From Streptomyces sp. SAI-127 (lineage in GTDB: Bacteria > Actinomycetota > Actinomycetes > Streptomycetales > Streptomycetaceae), in assembly GCF_029894425.1 (NCBI RefSeq), contig NZ_JARXYJ010000001.1:8266501-8330500 (forward strand): a stretch of 64,000 nt of DNA, read 5' to 3'. This document shows, piece by piece, positions 52,961 to 62,378 of this stretch. The translations under genes were made by a program, and so were the position numbers. The notes beneath the pieces were generated by a model. The model did not search any database and was not told where the DNA came from. It saw only the letters and a program-made list of their open reading frames with translations. Numbering within the stretch: position 1 is the first letter of the stretch; every line of letters starts with the position of its first letter.

Positions 52961-53005
52961 CGGCTGCGGGTGCCCTCACCGGGGTACCCGCAGCCGACTG
53001 TTTTT
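52961..53005 (+). terminator. Rho-independent terminator after arc
   Basis: CGGCTGCGGGTGCCC pairs with GGGTACCCGCAGCCG, followed by ACTGTTTTTC, a rare genuine U-tract in this window. Confidence 0.85.
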
Positions 53006-53197
53006 CAGGCAACTAACCGGACCAAAGGCGAGCAAGGCAATGACGCAAATGATCTCCCCACCAGCGCAGAGCCGTTCTAGGCTCTTCGGTACCGCCGAGT
53101 CGCGCAGTGCGGGGACGGGCACCGCACACGCACCGGAGCGCCAGCGGTACTTGAGCGGCGCCCCCGACCGAGGGCGCCGCCGGGCAAGGAGGGCCGC

Positions 53198-54709
53198 ATG
53201 ACCGTACGGCGAGTAATGGGCATCGAGACGGAGTACGGGATCTCCGTCCCCGGCCACCCCAACGCCAATGCCATGCTCACCTCATCCCAGATCGTCAACG
53301 CCTACGCGGCGGCGATGCACCGGGCCCGCCGGGCCCGCTGGGACTTCGAGGAGGAGAATCCGCTGCGGGACGCACGGGGCTTCGACCTCGCCCGCGAGGC
53401 CGCCGACTCCAGCCAGCTCACCGACGAGGACATCGGCCTGGCCAACGTCATCCTCACCAACGGCGCACGGCTCTACGTCGACCACGCGCACCCCGAATAC
53501 AGCTCTCCCGAGGTCACCAACCCCTGGGACGCCGTCCTGTGGGACAAGGCCGGCGAGCGGATCATGGCCGAGGCCGCCGAGCGTGCCGCCCAGCTCCCGG
53601 GCGCACAACCGATCCACCTCTACAAGAACAACACCGACAACAAGGGCGCCTCCTACGGCACGCACGAGAACTACCTGATGAAGCGGGAAACCCCCTTCTC
53701 GGACATCGTGCGCCACCTCACGCCCTTCTTCGTCTCCCGCCAGGTCTTCGCAGGCGCCGGCCGCGTCGGCATCGGCCAGGACGGACACGAACACGGCTTC
53801 CAGCTCAGCCAGCGCGCCGACTACTTCGAGGTCGAGGTCGGCCTCGAGACCACCCTCAAGCGGCCGATCATCAACACCCGCGACGAACCCCACGCCGACG
53901 CCGAGAAGTACCGCCGCCTCCACGTGATCATCGGCGACGCGAACCTCTCGGAGATCTCGACCTACCTCAAGCTCGGCACCACGGCCCTCGTCCTGTCCAT
54001 GATCGAGGACGGCTTCATCGCGGTGGACCTCGCGGTCGACCAGCCGGTACGGACCCTGCACCAGGTGTCGCACGACCCCACCCTCCAGCGCCTGGTCACC
54101 CTCCGCAGCGGCCGCACACTCACCGCGGTCCAGCTCCAGATGGAGTACTACGAGCTCTCCCGCAAATACGTCGAAGAACGCTTCGGCGCCGACGCGGACG
54201 ACCAGACCAAGGACATCCTGGCCCGCTGGGAGGACACCCTCAACCGCCTCGAGAACAACCCCATGAGCCTCGCCGGCGAGCTCGACTGGGTCGCCAAGCG
54301 CGAACTCATGGAGGGCTACCGGCGCCGCGACGACCTCGACTGGGACGCCGCGAAACTGCACCTGCTGGACCTCCAGTACGCCGACGTGCGCGCCGACAAG
54401 GGCCTCTACAACCGACTGGCGGCCCGCGGCCGCATCAAGCGCCTGCTGGACGAGAACGAGGTCGAGCGAGCCCGCACCAAGCCCCCGGAGGACACCCGCG
54501 CGTACTTCCGCGGCCGCTGCCTGGAGCAGTACGCCGACGACGTCGCCGCGGCCTCCTGGGACTCGGTGATCTTCGACCTCCCGGGCCGGGACTCGCTCCA
54601 ACGGGTCCCAACCCTCGAACCGCTTCGCGGAACGCGAAATCACGTCAAGGAGCTCCTGGACCGCTGTCGCACGGCAGAAGACCTGGTCAGGGTGCTGTCG
54701 GGCGGCTGA
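53198..54709 (+). CDS. dop: Pup deamidase/depupylase
   Basis: A 503-residue carboxylate-amine-ligase-fold enzyme, homologous to PafA, that removes Pup from substrates and, where Pup ends in Gln, deamidates it. It starts with the nucleotide-site motif [15 protein letters not shown]. The catalytic Asp lies in [15 protein letters not shown]. An insertion after RKYVEER is typical for Dop. [23 protein letters not shown] is shared with PafA. AAGGAGG precedes the ATG. Since this Pup ends in Glu, the main role here should be depupylation. Confidence 0.95.
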   Translation: MTVRRVMGIETEYGISVPGHPNANAMLTSSQIVNAYAAAMHRARRARWDFEEENPLRDARGFDLAREAADSSQLTDEDIGLANVILTNGARLYVDHAHPEYSSPEVTNPWDAVLWDKAGERIMAEAAERAAQLPGAQPIHLYKNNTDNKGASYGTHENYLMKRETPFSDIVRHLTPFFVSRQVFAGAGRVGIGQDGHEHGFQLSQRADYFEVEVGLETTLKRPIINTRDEPHADAEKYRRLHVIIGDANLSEISTYLKLGTTALVLSMIEDGFIAVDLAVDQPVRTLHQVSHDPTLQRLVTLRSGRTLTAVQLQMEYYELSRKYVEERFGADADDQTKDILARWEDTLNRLENNPMSLAGELDWVAKRELMEGYRRRDDLDWDAAKLHLLDLQYADVRADKGLYNRLAARGRIKRLLDENEVERARTKPPEDTRAYFRGRCLEQYADDVAAASWDSVIFDLPGRDSLQRVPTLEPLRGTRNHVKELLDRCRTAEDLVRVLSGG

Positions 54710-54807
54710 GCGGGTCCTCGGGCCGAGCAGTCCGACAGGGTGGAAAGCCCGGCCAGAGGGAATCATCGAGATGGCCCCCGTACGTTGTAGGAACTGCGGG
54801 GCCGATG

Positions 54808-54831
54808 TCAGACCCTGCTTGTAGGGTCTGA
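54808..54831. promoter_or_regulatory. 24-bp inverted repeat over the pup promoter
   Basis: TCAGACCCT and AGGGTCTGA form perfect 9-bp arms around a 6-nt spacer. The right arm overlaps a -10-like TAGGGT (54822-54827). It lies 34 nt before the pup start. It could be an operator or an mRNA hairpin. Confidence 0.5.
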
Positions 54832-54864
54832 TCAAGAACGTCGAACCGAGCGGGGTGAGGGGTT

Positions 54865-55083
54865 ATGGCGACCAAGGACACCGGCGGCGGACAGCAGAAG
54901 GCCACGCGCAACACCGAGGAGGTCGAGGAGCAGACTGCGGAGACGCAGGGTTCCGAGGACCTCAAGGAGCGCCAGGAGAAGCTCAGCGACGACGTGGACT
55001 CCGTCCTGGACGAGATCGACGACGTACTCGAGGAAAATGCCGAGGATTTCGTGCGGAGCTTCGTGCAAAAAGGTGGAGAGTAG
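54865..55083 (+). CDS. pup: Prokaryotic ubiquitin-like protein Pup
   Basis: A 72-residue intrinsically disordered modifier that is ligated by PafA to lysines of target proteins. It is Glu/Asp/Gln-rich, with the ARC-binding helix region DLKERQEKLSDDVDSVLDEI and the conserved C-terminus FVRSFVQKGGE. It ends in Gly-Gly-Glu, the ligation-ready form, rather than Gly-Gly-Gln. GTGAGGGG lies before the ATG. First gene of the pup-endoVII-prcB-prcA run. Confidence 0.97.
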   Translation: MATKDTGGGQQKATRNTEEVEEQTAETQGSEDLKERQEKLSDDVDSVLDEIDDVLEENAEDFVRSFVQKGGE

Positions 55084-55132
55084 AGGCTGATAAGTCACTT
55101 TGCCTTCGAAGTGAAGGTTGCGGGGGAATTGA

Positions 55133-55738
55133 GTGGCTGAAGAGCTCGACGCCAAGGAATGCAGGAAGTGCGGGCGGGATCTACCTCTTGCGGCCTTTGC
55201 GCGTGACAGGAATCGGCGTGACGGCCTCCAGGTGCACTGCCGGGAGTGCGTGGCGGAGTACAGCGCCACGCACTACCGGCGGCGCCGGGAGGCCATGGGT
55301 AAGTCGGTCCGGGAGCATGTTGACGTCCCGGACGGGCACAAGCTCTGCCGCACGTGTGGAGACATCAAGCCGTGGAGCGAATGGCATCGCAACGCGACGG
55401 CCTCGGACGGGTTGTCGACGCGCTGCAAGGCGTGCCGCGCAGCTCGGGGTCGGCGAGACCATTTGAAGCGTCAGTACGGCCTCACCGAAGCCGAGCGTGA
55501 CGAGTTGATCGCCTCTCAAGGGGGCGTCTGCTGCATATGTTTGGCGGCTGTGCCCGAGCATGTGGATCACTGCCACAAGACGGGTAGGGTCCGAGGCGTA
55601 CTGTGCTTCAGCTGCAATGCCGCACTGGGGCAGTTCAAGGATCGGCCCGATGCCATAAGGCGGGCTGCTGCTTACGTGGAAGGAATCGCGTGGAAGCCAA
55701 CACTCGTAGCACCGGGCGTCTACCAGCTGCCTTCCTGA
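55133..55738 (+). CDS. Endonuclease VII-like HNH nuclease between pup and prcB
   Basis: A 201-residue zinc-rich protein. Two N-terminal zinc-finger-like repeats (CRKCGRDLP...CREC and CRTCGDIKP...CKAC) precede a recombination-endonuclease-VII HNH domain: [36 protein letters not shown] with His/His/Asn active-site residues. It should cleave branched or other DNA. GTG start. Codon use is less GC-biased than its neighbours, hinting at later acquisition. Its 3' end overlaps prcB by 49 nt, so it is locked into the operon. Confidence 0.88.
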   Translation: MAEELDAKECRKCGRDLPLAAFARDRNRRDGLQVHCRECVAEYSATHYRRRREAMGKSVREHVDVPDGHKLCRTCGDIKPWSEWHRNATASDGLSTRCKACRAARGRRDHLKRQYGLTEAERDELIASQGGVCCICLAAVPEHVDHCHKTGRVRGVLCFSCNAALGQFKDRPDAIRRAAAYVEGIAWKPTLVAPGVYQLPS

Positions 55739-56535
55739 CGCCTGGGTCGTCGTCCTTCATGGACTTCCTGTCCGAGCACCAGCCGGAGATGCTGCCGGGC
55801 AACCGGCAGCTGCCGCCCATGCAGGGTGTGATCGAGGCGCCGCACGGCACCACGATCGTGGCGGTCACCTTCCCCGGTGGTGTCGTGCTCGCCGGTGACC
55901 GTCGCGCCACGATGGGCAACGTCATCGCTCAGCGCGACATCGAGAAGGTGTTCCCCGCCGACGAGTACTCCGCCGTCGGGATCGCCGGCACCGCCGGTCT
56001 CGCCGTCGAGATGGTGAAGCTGTTCCAGCTGGAGCTGGAGCACTTCGAGAAGGTCGAGGGCGCCCAGCTGTCGCTCGAGGGCAAGGCGAACCGGCTGTCC
56101 ACCATGATCCGTTCCAACCTCGGTATGGCGATGCAGGGGCTGGCCGTGGTGCCGCTGTTCGCGGGGTACGACGTGGACCGCGGCAGGGGGCGGATCTTCT
56201 CCTACGACGTCACCGGCGGCCGTTCCGAGGAGCACCACTTCGCCGCCACCGGTTCCGGCTCGATCTTCGCGCGCGGTGCCATGAAGAAGTTCTTCCACGA
56301 CGGTCTGAGCGAGGCCGAGGCCACGATGCTGGTGGTGCAGGCCCTGTACGACGCGGCCGACGACGACTCGGCGACCGGTGGTCCCGATGTCGCGCGCCGG
56401 ATCTACCCGATCGTCACCGTGATCACCGAGGACGGCTTCCGCCGGCTCACCGACGACGAGTCCTCCGAGATCGCCCGTTCGATTCTCGAGCGGCGGCTGG
56501 AGCAGCCCGACGGCCCGCGGGCCGCGTTGCTCTAG
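55690..56535 (+). CDS. prcB: 20S proteasome beta subunit
   Basis: A 281-residue precursor. Residues 1-53 are the propeptide that is autocleaved to expose Thr54 as nucleophile ([13 protein letters not shown]). The catalytic Lys lies in GDRRATMGN and Asp and Ser in the usual Ntn positions ([15 protein letters not shown]). It forms the two inner heptameric rings of the core. The GTG start with GGAAGGA upstream gives N-terminus [10 protein letters not shown]. Overlaps the endonuclease gene, followed by prcA after 60 bp. Confidence 0.97.
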   Translation: MEANTRSTGRLPAAFLTPGSSSFMDFLSEHQPEMLPGNRQLPPMQGVIEAPHGTTIVAVTFPGGVVLAGDRRATMGNVIAQRDIEKVFPADEYSAVGIAGTAGLAVEMVKLFQLELEHFEKVEGAQLSLEGKANRLSTMIRSNLGMAMQGLAVVPLFAGYDVDRGRGRIFSYDVTGGRSEEHHFAATGSGSIFARGAMKKFFHDGLSEAEATMLVVQALYDAADDDSATGGPDVARRIYPIVTVITEDGFRRLTDDESSEIARSILERRLEQPDGPRAALL

Positions 56536-56595
56536 GCGCCACCCGTCTTGTTCAAGGTGATCGCAGTGACTTCCACAGAAAGGGACGGATAACCG

Positions 56596-57351
56596 GTGTC
56601 GACGCCGTTCTATGTCTCCCCCCAGCAGGCCATGGCCGACCGGGCGGAGTATGCCCGTAAGGGCATCGCCCGTGGTCGCAGCCTGGTCGTGCTGCAGTAT
56701 GCCGACGGCATCGTGTTCGTCGGCGAGAATCCGTCCCGCGCGCTGCACAAGTTCAGTGAGATCTACGACCGGATCGGCTTCGCGGCCGCCGGCAAGTACA
56801 ACGAGTACGAGAACCTGCGGATCGGCGGCGTCCGGTATGCCGACCTGCGTGGTTACACCTATGACCGTGACGACGTGACCGCCCGTGGTCTCGCCAACGT
56901 GTACGCCCAGACGCTGGGCACGATCTTCTCCTCGGCCGGTGAGAAGCCGTACGAGGTGGAGCTGGTCGTGGCCGAGGTCGGTGAGACGCCGGACGGCGAC
57001 CAGATCTACCGGCTGCCGCACGACGGTTCCATCGTGGACGAGCACGGCTCGGTCGCGGTGGGCGGCAACGCCGAGACGATCAGCAGCTATCTGGACCAGC
57101 GTCACCAGGACGGCATGAGCCTGGCGGAGGCGCTGAAGCTGGCCGTGCAGGCGCTGTCCCGTGACACGAACGGCAGTGAGCGGGAGATCCCCGCGGAGCG
57201 GCTGGAGGTCGCGGTGCTGGACCGTACGCGTCCCCAGCAGCGCAAGTTCAAGCGCATCGTGGGGCGTCAGCTCGGTCGGTTGCTGGAGGCCGGCGGTGCG
57301 TCCACCGAGGCGGAGAGCGCGGATGAGGCGGAGGGTTCCGAGGACGAGTAG
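56596..57351 (+). CDS. prcA: 20S proteasome alpha subunit
   Basis: A 251-residue non-catalytic subunit forming the outer rings and gate. It begins [29 protein letters not shown], the gating N-terminus and H0 helix. [23 protein letters not shown] and [15 protein letters not shown] are family blocks. The C-terminal tail is acidic ([13 protein letters not shown]). GTG start. It follows prcB in one operon and is ended by a convergent hairpin. Confidence 0.97.
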   Translation: MSTPFYVSPQQAMADRAEYARKGIARGRSLVVLQYADGIVFVGENPSRALHKFSEIYDRIGFAAAGKYNEYENLRIGGVRYADLRGYTYDRDDVTARGLANVYAQTLGTIFSSAGEKPYEVELVVAEVGETPDGDQIYRLPHDGSIVDEHGSVAVGGNAETISSYLDQRHQDGMSLAEALKLAVQALSRDTNGSEREIPAERLEVAVLDRTRPQQRKFKRIVGRQLGRLLEAGGASTEAESADEAEGSEDE

Positions 57352-57383
57352 TCCCGGGGCGTCCCGCCCGACGATCACCCCTT

Positions 57384-57417
57384 CTGTGCCCCGGCCGATC
57401 ACCAGGCCGGGGCACAG
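57384..57417. terminator. Convergent terminator after prcA
   Basis: CTGTGCCCCGGCC pairs perfectly with GGCCGGGGCACAG over an 8-nt loop, between prcA and the LacI-type gene. Confidence 0.8.
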
Positions 57418-57422
57418 GGCGT

Positions 57423-58439
57423 TCAGGGGGTGCTGGGCGGGGCCGTGGAGCCTCGTACGACCAACTCGACGGGGATGTCCCCCGCCTGCGGTGTGCGGCC
57501 TTCCAGGACGGCCAGGAGGGCTTCCATGCCGCGTTCGCCGAACAGCTCGGCGTCCAGTCGTACGGTCGTCAGCTCCGGGTCGATGGCGGTGGCGAGGCCG
57601 AGGTCGTCCAGGCCGGTGACGGAGATGTCGTCGGGGATGCGCAGGCCGAGTCGTCGTACGGCCTTGTAGGCGCCGGCGGCGAGTTTGTCGTCGTCGCAGA
57701 CGAGGGCGGTGGGCCGGGGGCCCGGGGTGGCGAGGGCGGCCTCTGTGGCGGTCAGGGCGCCGTCGATCGAGATGGGTGCGTGGGCGGTGCGGACGGAGGT
57801 GCCGGGGACCGTGTCGAGCCGTGCGGCCAGTTCGCGCGCGCGGATCTCGAAGGTCCAGGAGGGCACGTCGGCCGCGAGGTGCAGGAAGCGGCGGTGGCCG
57901 AGGTCCAGGAGGTGGGCGGCGACCTGGCGGATGCCGTCGGTGATGTCGAGGTTGACGGTGGCGGCGCCGAGGCTGCCCGAGGGGTCGCTGTCGAGCATGA
58001 CGAGCGGGAGCTGGTCGCCGCGGATGGCGGTGAGGGCGTCGGCGGCCATGGAGGAGGCGATGACGCCGTCCAGGGCGGCCTGGGCGGAGGCGAAGGGGTC
58101 GCGGGCGGGGCCGATGCCTTCGGGGGAGGGGTACAGGACGACGCCGAAGCCGTGGTCGGCGGCCACGCGGGCGGCGCCGGTGTAGACGCCGGCGAAGAAC
58201 TCCGTGGTCAGGGCCGGGACGACGAGCAGGACCGTGCGGGTGTGGCCGAGGCGGAGGTTGCGGGCGGCCAGGTTGGGCCGGTAGCCGAGGTCGCGGGCGG
58301 CTTCCCTGACCCGCTCGGCGGTGGCCTCGGAGACCCGGCCGCGCCACTTGTCGCCGAGCACGAGCGAGACGGCCGCCTGGGACACCCCGGCCGCCTGTGC
58401 GACGTCACGGCTGGTCGGGCGCGTACTGCTGCGTGCCAC
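57423..58439 (-). CDS. LacI-family transcriptional regulator
   Basis: A 338-residue repressor. The N-terminal LacI helix-turn-helix is TSRDVAQAAGVSQAAVSLVL with hinge RPNLAARNLR. The sugar-type effector domain contains LLVVPALTTEFFAGVYTGA and ISVTGLDDLGLATAIDPELTTV. The GTG at 58439 is preferred. The frame to 58706 would overlap the divergent promoter. It is divergent from an MFS gene. The duplicated TACGTATG sites between them are the likely operator. Confidence 0.9.
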   Translation of the reverse strand: MARSSTRPTSRDVAQAAGVSQAAVSLVLGDKWRGRVSEATAERVREAARDLGYRPNLAARNLRLGHTRTVLLVVPALTTEFFAGVYTGAARVAADHGFGVVLYPSPEGIGPARDPFASAQAALDGVIASSMAADALTAIRGDQLPLVMLDSDPSGSLGAATVNLDITDGIRQVAAHLLDLGHRRFLHLAADVPSWTFEIRARELAARLDTVPGTSVRTAHAPISIDGALTATEAALATPGPRPTALVCDDDKLAAGAYKAVRRLGLRIPDDISVTGLDDLGLATAIDPELTTVRLDAELFGERGMEALLAVLEGRTPQAGDIPVELVVRGSTAPPSTP

Positions 58440-58483
58440 CGTGGGTCCGCTCCTTCGTCTGGACGTCCGAACAGCGCACATGG

Positions 58484-58512
58484 TACGTATGGGAGTCAGC
58501 GTTATACGTATG
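58484..58512. promoter_or_regulatory. Tandem operator candidate in the LacI-MFS divergent region
   Basis: TACGTATG occurs at 58484-58491 and 58505-58512, 21 bp apart (two helical turns), each with a TACGTA palindromic core. Confidence 0.5.
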
Positions 58513-58527
58513 ACTTGGAGGCGGGAC

Positions 58528-59787
58528 ATGGCCGCGGGATACCTGGAGATCCTCAGGGCGAGGCACGCGGCGCGCCTGCTGGCGGGAACCCTGGTGGGCC
58601 GGCTGCCGAACGCCACCGCTGCGATCGCGATCGTGCTGTTCGTCCGGGCGCAGGGCGGCACGTACAGCCTCGCCGGCGGTCTCGCGGCCGTGTACGGCGT
58701 GGCCAACGCCGTGGGGCAGCCGCTGCTCGGGCGGCTCGTCGACCTTCACGGCCAGCCCCGTGTCCAGCTCCCTGCTGCCGTGCTGTCGGCCCTCGCGATG
58801 GCTCTCTTCGCCTTCAACGGCACCGACCCGCTCCCGCTCGCCTACGCGGCTGTGGCCGCCGCCGGGCTCTTCACACCGCCCCTGGAGGGCGGCCTGCGGG
58901 CCCTGTGGCCGAGCGTGCTGCGCAAGGAGGACCAGGTGCACACGGCGTACGCCATGGACGCCGTGGCGCAGGAAGTCATGTTCACCGTGGGGCCCTTGCT
59001 GGTGACGTTGTGCGCGTCGCTGTGGTCGGCGCAGGCGGCACTGCTGGTGCTGAACGTCATCGGGGTGCTGGGCGCTCTCTCGGTCGTCGTGTCGCCGCCT
59101 TCGCGCGCGTGGCGCTCCGCACCGCGGGAGGCGCACTGGCTCGGCGCGCTGCGCTCGCCGGGACTCCTGGCGATGCTCGGCGCGTTCCTGTTCGTCGGCG
59201 TCGCGCTCGGGTCCATCACGGTCGCCTCCGTGCCGTACGCGGACGAGCACGGCGGGGACGCGGTGTACGGCTGGCTGATGGCCGGGATCGGTCTGGGCGC
59301 CCTTGTGGGCGGCATGGCGTACGGCGCGCGGCAGTGGGCCGGTGAGCCCGCGCGGCGACTCCAGGTCCTGGTGGGCTTCCTGGCGGTGTGTTACCTGCCG
59401 CTCACTCTGATGCCGGGAGCGGTCGCCATGACGCTGCTGGTGGTGCTCGCGGGTGTGTTCCTGGCGCCCGTCATCGCCTGTGCCTTCGTCCTCGTCGACC
59501 GGCACGCGCCTGCCGGGACGGTCACCGAGGCATTCTCCTGGCTCGTGACGACGTTCACGGTCGGTGCCTCGGTCGGAACGGGACTCGCGGGCCCGGTCGT
59601 CGAGCGGGGCGGGGCCCTGTGGGGCTTCGCCGTGCCGGGTGTCGCAGGGGGTGTGTCGCTGCTGGTTCTGCTGGTCACGGGAGGCGTCCTCACAGCTCCC
59701 GCGGGGCGGGCGGTGGTTGCGTCTTCATCGGAAAATGATCCAAACCGTGCTGCCGAACCCCGTTTCAGCTCGGGGGATCGGGCGTAA
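58528..59787 (+). CDS. MFS transporter
   Basis: A 419-residue protein with about 12 hydrophobic helices. It starts MAAGYLEILRARHAARLLAG and carries GQPLLGRLVDLHGQPR, the loop 2-3 MFS signature (GxxxDRxGRR-like). GVALGSITVASVPYADEHGG is typical of a small actinobacterial drug/sugar-efflux-like group. The start is placed at 58528 with GGAGG upstream; 58510 is an alternative. The soluble tail is Ser/Arg-rich. Probably controlled by the divergent LacI regulator. Substrate unknown. Confidence 0.87.
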   Translation: MAAGYLEILRARHAARLLAGTLVGRLPNATAAIAIVLFVRAQGGTYSLAGGLAAVYGVANAVGQPLLGRLVDLHGQPRVQLPAAVLSALAMALFAFNGTDPLPLAYAAVAAAGLFTPPLEGGLRALWPSVLRKEDQVHTAYAMDAVAQEVMFTVGPLLVTLCASLWSAQAALLVLNVIGVLGALSVVVSPPSRAWRSAPREAHWLGALRSPGLLAMLGAFLFVGVALGSITVASVPYADEHGGDAVYGWLMAGIGLGALVGGMAYGARQWAGEPARRLQVLVGFLAVCYLPLTLMPGAVAMTLLVVLAGVFLAPVIACAFVLVDRHAPAGTVTEAFSWLVTTFTVGASVGTGLAGPVVERGGALWGFAVPGVAGGVSLLVLLVTGGVLTAPAGRAVVASSSENDPNRAAEPRFSSGDRA

Positions 59788-59796
59788 TGTTCACTC
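59785..59796 (+). promoter_or_regulatory. -10 element of leaderless pafA transcript
   Basis: TAATGT at 59785-59790 ends 6 nt before the ATG at 59797. TTTCAG at 59763-59768 could serve as -35 (16-nt spacer). Confidence 0.5.
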
Positions 59797-61158
59797 ATGG
59801 ACCGCCGCATTTTCGGGCTGGAGAACGAGTACGGCGTCACGTGTACGTTCAGGGGACAGCGACGCCTGTCTCCCGACGAGGTGGCGCGGTACCTCTTCCG
59901 CCGTGTCGTGTCATGGGGCCGCAGCAGCAATGTCTTTCTGCGAAACGGCGCCCGCCTCTATCTCGATGTCGGGTCACATCCGGAATACGCGACACCCGAA
60001 TGTGACAACGTGACCGAACTGGTCACGCACGACAAAGCGGGCGAGCGCATTCTCGAAGGACTCCTGGTGGACGCCGAACGACGCCTGCACGAGGAAGGAA
60101 TCGCGGGCGACGTCTACCTCTTCAAGAACAACACGGACTCGGCCGGCAACTCCTACGGCTGCCACGAGAACTATCTCGTCGCACGCCACGGGGAGTTCTC
60201 CCGGCTCGCGGACATCCTCATTCCCTTCCTTGTCACCCGCCAGCTGCTGTGCGGCGCGGGCAAGGTTCTGCAGACCCCGCGGGGCGCCGTGTACTGCGTC
60301 AGCCAGCGGGCCGAGCACATCTGGGAGGGCGTCTCCTCGGCGACGACCCGTTCCCGGCCGATCATCAACACCCGCGACGAACCGCACGCCGACGCCGAGC
60401 GCTACCGCCGCCTGCACGTCATCGTGGGCGACTCGAACATGTCCGAGACGACCATGCTGCTGAAGGTCGGTGCGACCGACCTGGTGCTGCGCATGATCGA
60501 GGCGGGCACCGTGATGCGTGACCTGACCCTGGAGAACCCGATCCGGGCGATCCGCGAGGTCAGCCACGACATCACCGGTCGGCGCAAGGTGCGTCTGGCC
60601 AGCGGCCGGGAGGCCTCCGCGCTGGAGGTGCAGCGCGAGTACTACGAGAAGGCCGTGGACTTCTGTGAGCGCCGGGGCATCCGTACCGGCACCGTCGAGC
60701 AGGTCCTGGAGCTGTGGGGCCGCACGCTGGACTCGATCGAGGCCGAGGACCTCGACCGGATCGGCACCGAGATCGACTGGGTCATGAAGTACAAGCTCAT
60801 CGAGCGGTACCGGGCCAAGCACAACATGACCATGTCCCACCCGCGGGTCGCGCAGATAGATCTCGCGTATCACGACATTCACCGCCGTCGTGGCCTCTAC
60901 TACCTTCTGGAGAGGAAGGGCCAAGCCGCCCGTATCTGCAACGACTTGAAGATCTTCGAGGGCAAGTCGGTTCCGCCGCAGACCACTCGGGCCCGGCTGC
61001 GCGGTGACTTCATCCGCAGGGCCCAGGAACAGCGCCGGGACTTCACCGTCGACTGGGTTCACCTCAAGCTCAACGACCAGGCGCAGCGCACTGTGTTGTG
61101 CAAGGACCCGTTCCGTTCGGTCGACGACCGGGTCGAGAAACTGATCGCCGGAATGTGA
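59797..61158 (+). CDS. pafA: Pup ligase
   Basis: A 453-residue ATP-dependent ligase joining the C-terminal Glu of Pup to substrate lysines. It starts with the ATP-site motif [14 protein letters not shown]. The catalytic Asp lies in [36 protein letters not shown] and [23 protein letters not shown] are shared with Dop. The C-terminal domain (about 400-453) is PafA-specific. It lies downstream of the MFS gene rather than in the pup-prcBA operon, as recalled for Streptomyces. Confidence 0.96.
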   Translation: MDRRIFGLENEYGVTCTFRGQRRLSPDEVARYLFRRVVSWGRSSNVFLRNGARLYLDVGSHPEYATPECDNVTELVTHDKAGERILEGLLVDAERRLHEEGIAGDVYLFKNNTDSAGNSYGCHENYLVARHGEFSRLADILIPFLVTRQLLCGAGKVLQTPRGAVYCVSQRAEHIWEGVSSATTRSRPIINTRDEPHADAERYRRLHVIVGDSNMSETTMLLKVGATDLVLRMIEAGTVMRDLTLENPIRAIREVSHDITGRRKVRLASGREASALEVQREYYEKAVDFCERRGIRTGTVEQVLELWGRTLDSIEAEDLDRIGTEIDWVMKYKLIERYRAKHNMTMSHPRVAQIDLAYHDIHRRRGLYYLLERKGQAARICNDLKIFEGKSVPPQTTRARLRGDFIRRAQEQRRDFTVDWVHLKLNDQAQRTVLCKDPFRSVDDRVEKLIAGM

Positions 61159-61193
61159 TCGACGCGTTCCACATCAGTGTCGGAACGCAACAC

Positions 61194-61222
61194 GGGCGCC
61201 GTACGTTTCACGTACGGCGCCC
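61194..61222 (+). terminator. Hairpin terminator after pafA
   Basis: GGGCGCCGTACGT pairs perfectly with ACGTACGGCGCCC around a 3-nt loop, followed by TTCTC. Confidence 0.8.
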
Positions 61223-61285
61223 TTCTCACGCCGTAGAGTTGCGCGGACGCCATCAACAAGATCGACCGATTACGAGGCCCCCACC

Positions 61286-62290
61286 GTGCGCCGACGCTCA
61301 CTCCTCATTGCCGTTCCCGCAGGACTGGCCACACTCGCCGCATGCGGTGATGACAAGTCCGACTCGAGCAAGGCGAGCGACAGCGCGTCACCCTCGGCGT
61401 CGTCCTCGGCCTCGCAGGCGCCGCCGCCGAAGATCGTCGACGGTCCGCTGCCGGCGATCACGGCGGGCACGAAGTTCGGTGAGAAGCCGACGGTCGCCAA
61501 GGGCAGCGGCGATCCGTCGAAGGATCTCGCGGTCAAGACGGTCATCGCGGGCGGCGGCACCACCATCGCCGAGGGCGACTACATCCAGGCCCACTACCTC
61601 GGACAGGTCTGGAGCACGGCCAAGGTCTTCGACAACTCCTACGACCGTAAGACGGCGCTGGTCATCCAGCTCGCGCAGAACAGCATCATCGACGGCTGGC
61701 GGTACGCCCTGACGGGCAAGAAGGCCGGCAGCCGGGTCCAGTTCTCCATCCCGCCCACCTGGGGGTACGGCAAGGAGGGCAACGCGCAGGCGGGTATCAA
61801 GGGCACCGACACGCTGGTGTTCGTCGTCGACGTCCAGGACACGTTCAACGCGAAGAGCTCCGCCAAGGGCAAGAACGTCGCGCAGAGCGACGCGGACCTG
61901 CCCAAGGTGGGCACCAACACCGACGGCAAGGCCCCCTCCATCGAGATCCCCAAGGCGGACGCGCCCACCAAACTGGTGTCGGAGTACGTCATCGAGGGCG
62001 ACGGCGACGAGGTGGCGGCCGACAGCACCCTGCTCGTGCAGTACAAGGGCGTGGTGTGGGACACCGGCAAGGAGTTCGACTCGACGTACAGCCGCAAGCA
62101 GTTGGCGTCGTTCTCGCTCCAGCAGGTCGTCAAGGGCTGGGCGCAGGGCCTGACCGGCAAGAAGGTCGGCAGCCGGGTGCTGATCTCCATTCCGCCGAAG
62201 CTGGGCTACGGCGACAAGCCGCCGGCCGGCAGCGGTATCGAGAAGGACTCCACGCTGGTCTTCACCGTGGACATCCTGGCGAAGATGTGA
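61286..62290 (+). CDS. Lipoprotein with two FKBP peptidyl-prolyl isomerase domains
   Basis: A 334-residue exported protein. The lipoprotein signal has lipobox LAAC (Cys20), then a Ser/Asp-rich linker to about residue 50. FKBP domain 1 (about 80-190) has GDYIQAHYLGQVW and SRVQFSIPPTWGYGKEG. FKBP domain 2 (about 230-334) has DSTLLVQYKGVVWDTGKEFDSTY and SRVLISIPPKLGYGDKP. Domain 1 carries substitutions in the catalytic pocket region (ALVIQLAQNSIIDGW). It probably folds secreted proteins at the membrane surface. GTG start. Confidence 0.92.
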   Translation: MRRRSLLIAVPAGLATLAACGDDKSDSSKASDSASPSASSSASQAPPPKIVDGPLPAITAGTKFGEKPTVAKGSGDPSKDLAVKTVIAGGGTTIAEGDYIQAHYLGQVWSTAKVFDNSYDRKTALVIQLAQNSIIDGWRYALTGKKAGSRVQFSIPPTWGYGKEGNAQAGIKGTDTLVFVVDVQDTFNAKSSAKGKNVAQSDADLPKVGTNTDGKAPSIEIPKADAPTKLVSEYVIEGDGDEVAADSTLLVQYKGVVWDTGKEFDSTYSRKQLASFSLQQVVKGWAQGLTGKKVGSRVLISIPPKLGYGDKPPAGSGIEKDSTLVFTVDILAKM

Positions 62291-62378
62291 CGCACGGGGG
62301 ACATGCGCGAAGGTCCCGGCCGCGGGGATGTAAGACTGGTCCCTGTTGCCTTTCCGTGAACCAGCAGGAGCGAGTGAC

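Noticed and set aside
50865..53012. A 715-codon open frame antisense to arc
   Set aside because: Same shadow effect; arc is intact and its AAA motifs account for the sequence.
55720..58347. An 875-codon minus-strand frame across prcB, prcA and the LacI gene
   Set aside because: Spans three well-supported genes with no recognisable domain; composition is Arg/Pro/His-rich shadow.
53198..61158. dop and pafA as a recent tandem duplication
   Set aside because: They share fold and motifs, but each has its own diagnostic features and both are ancient paralogues found together in proteasome-bearing actinobacteria.
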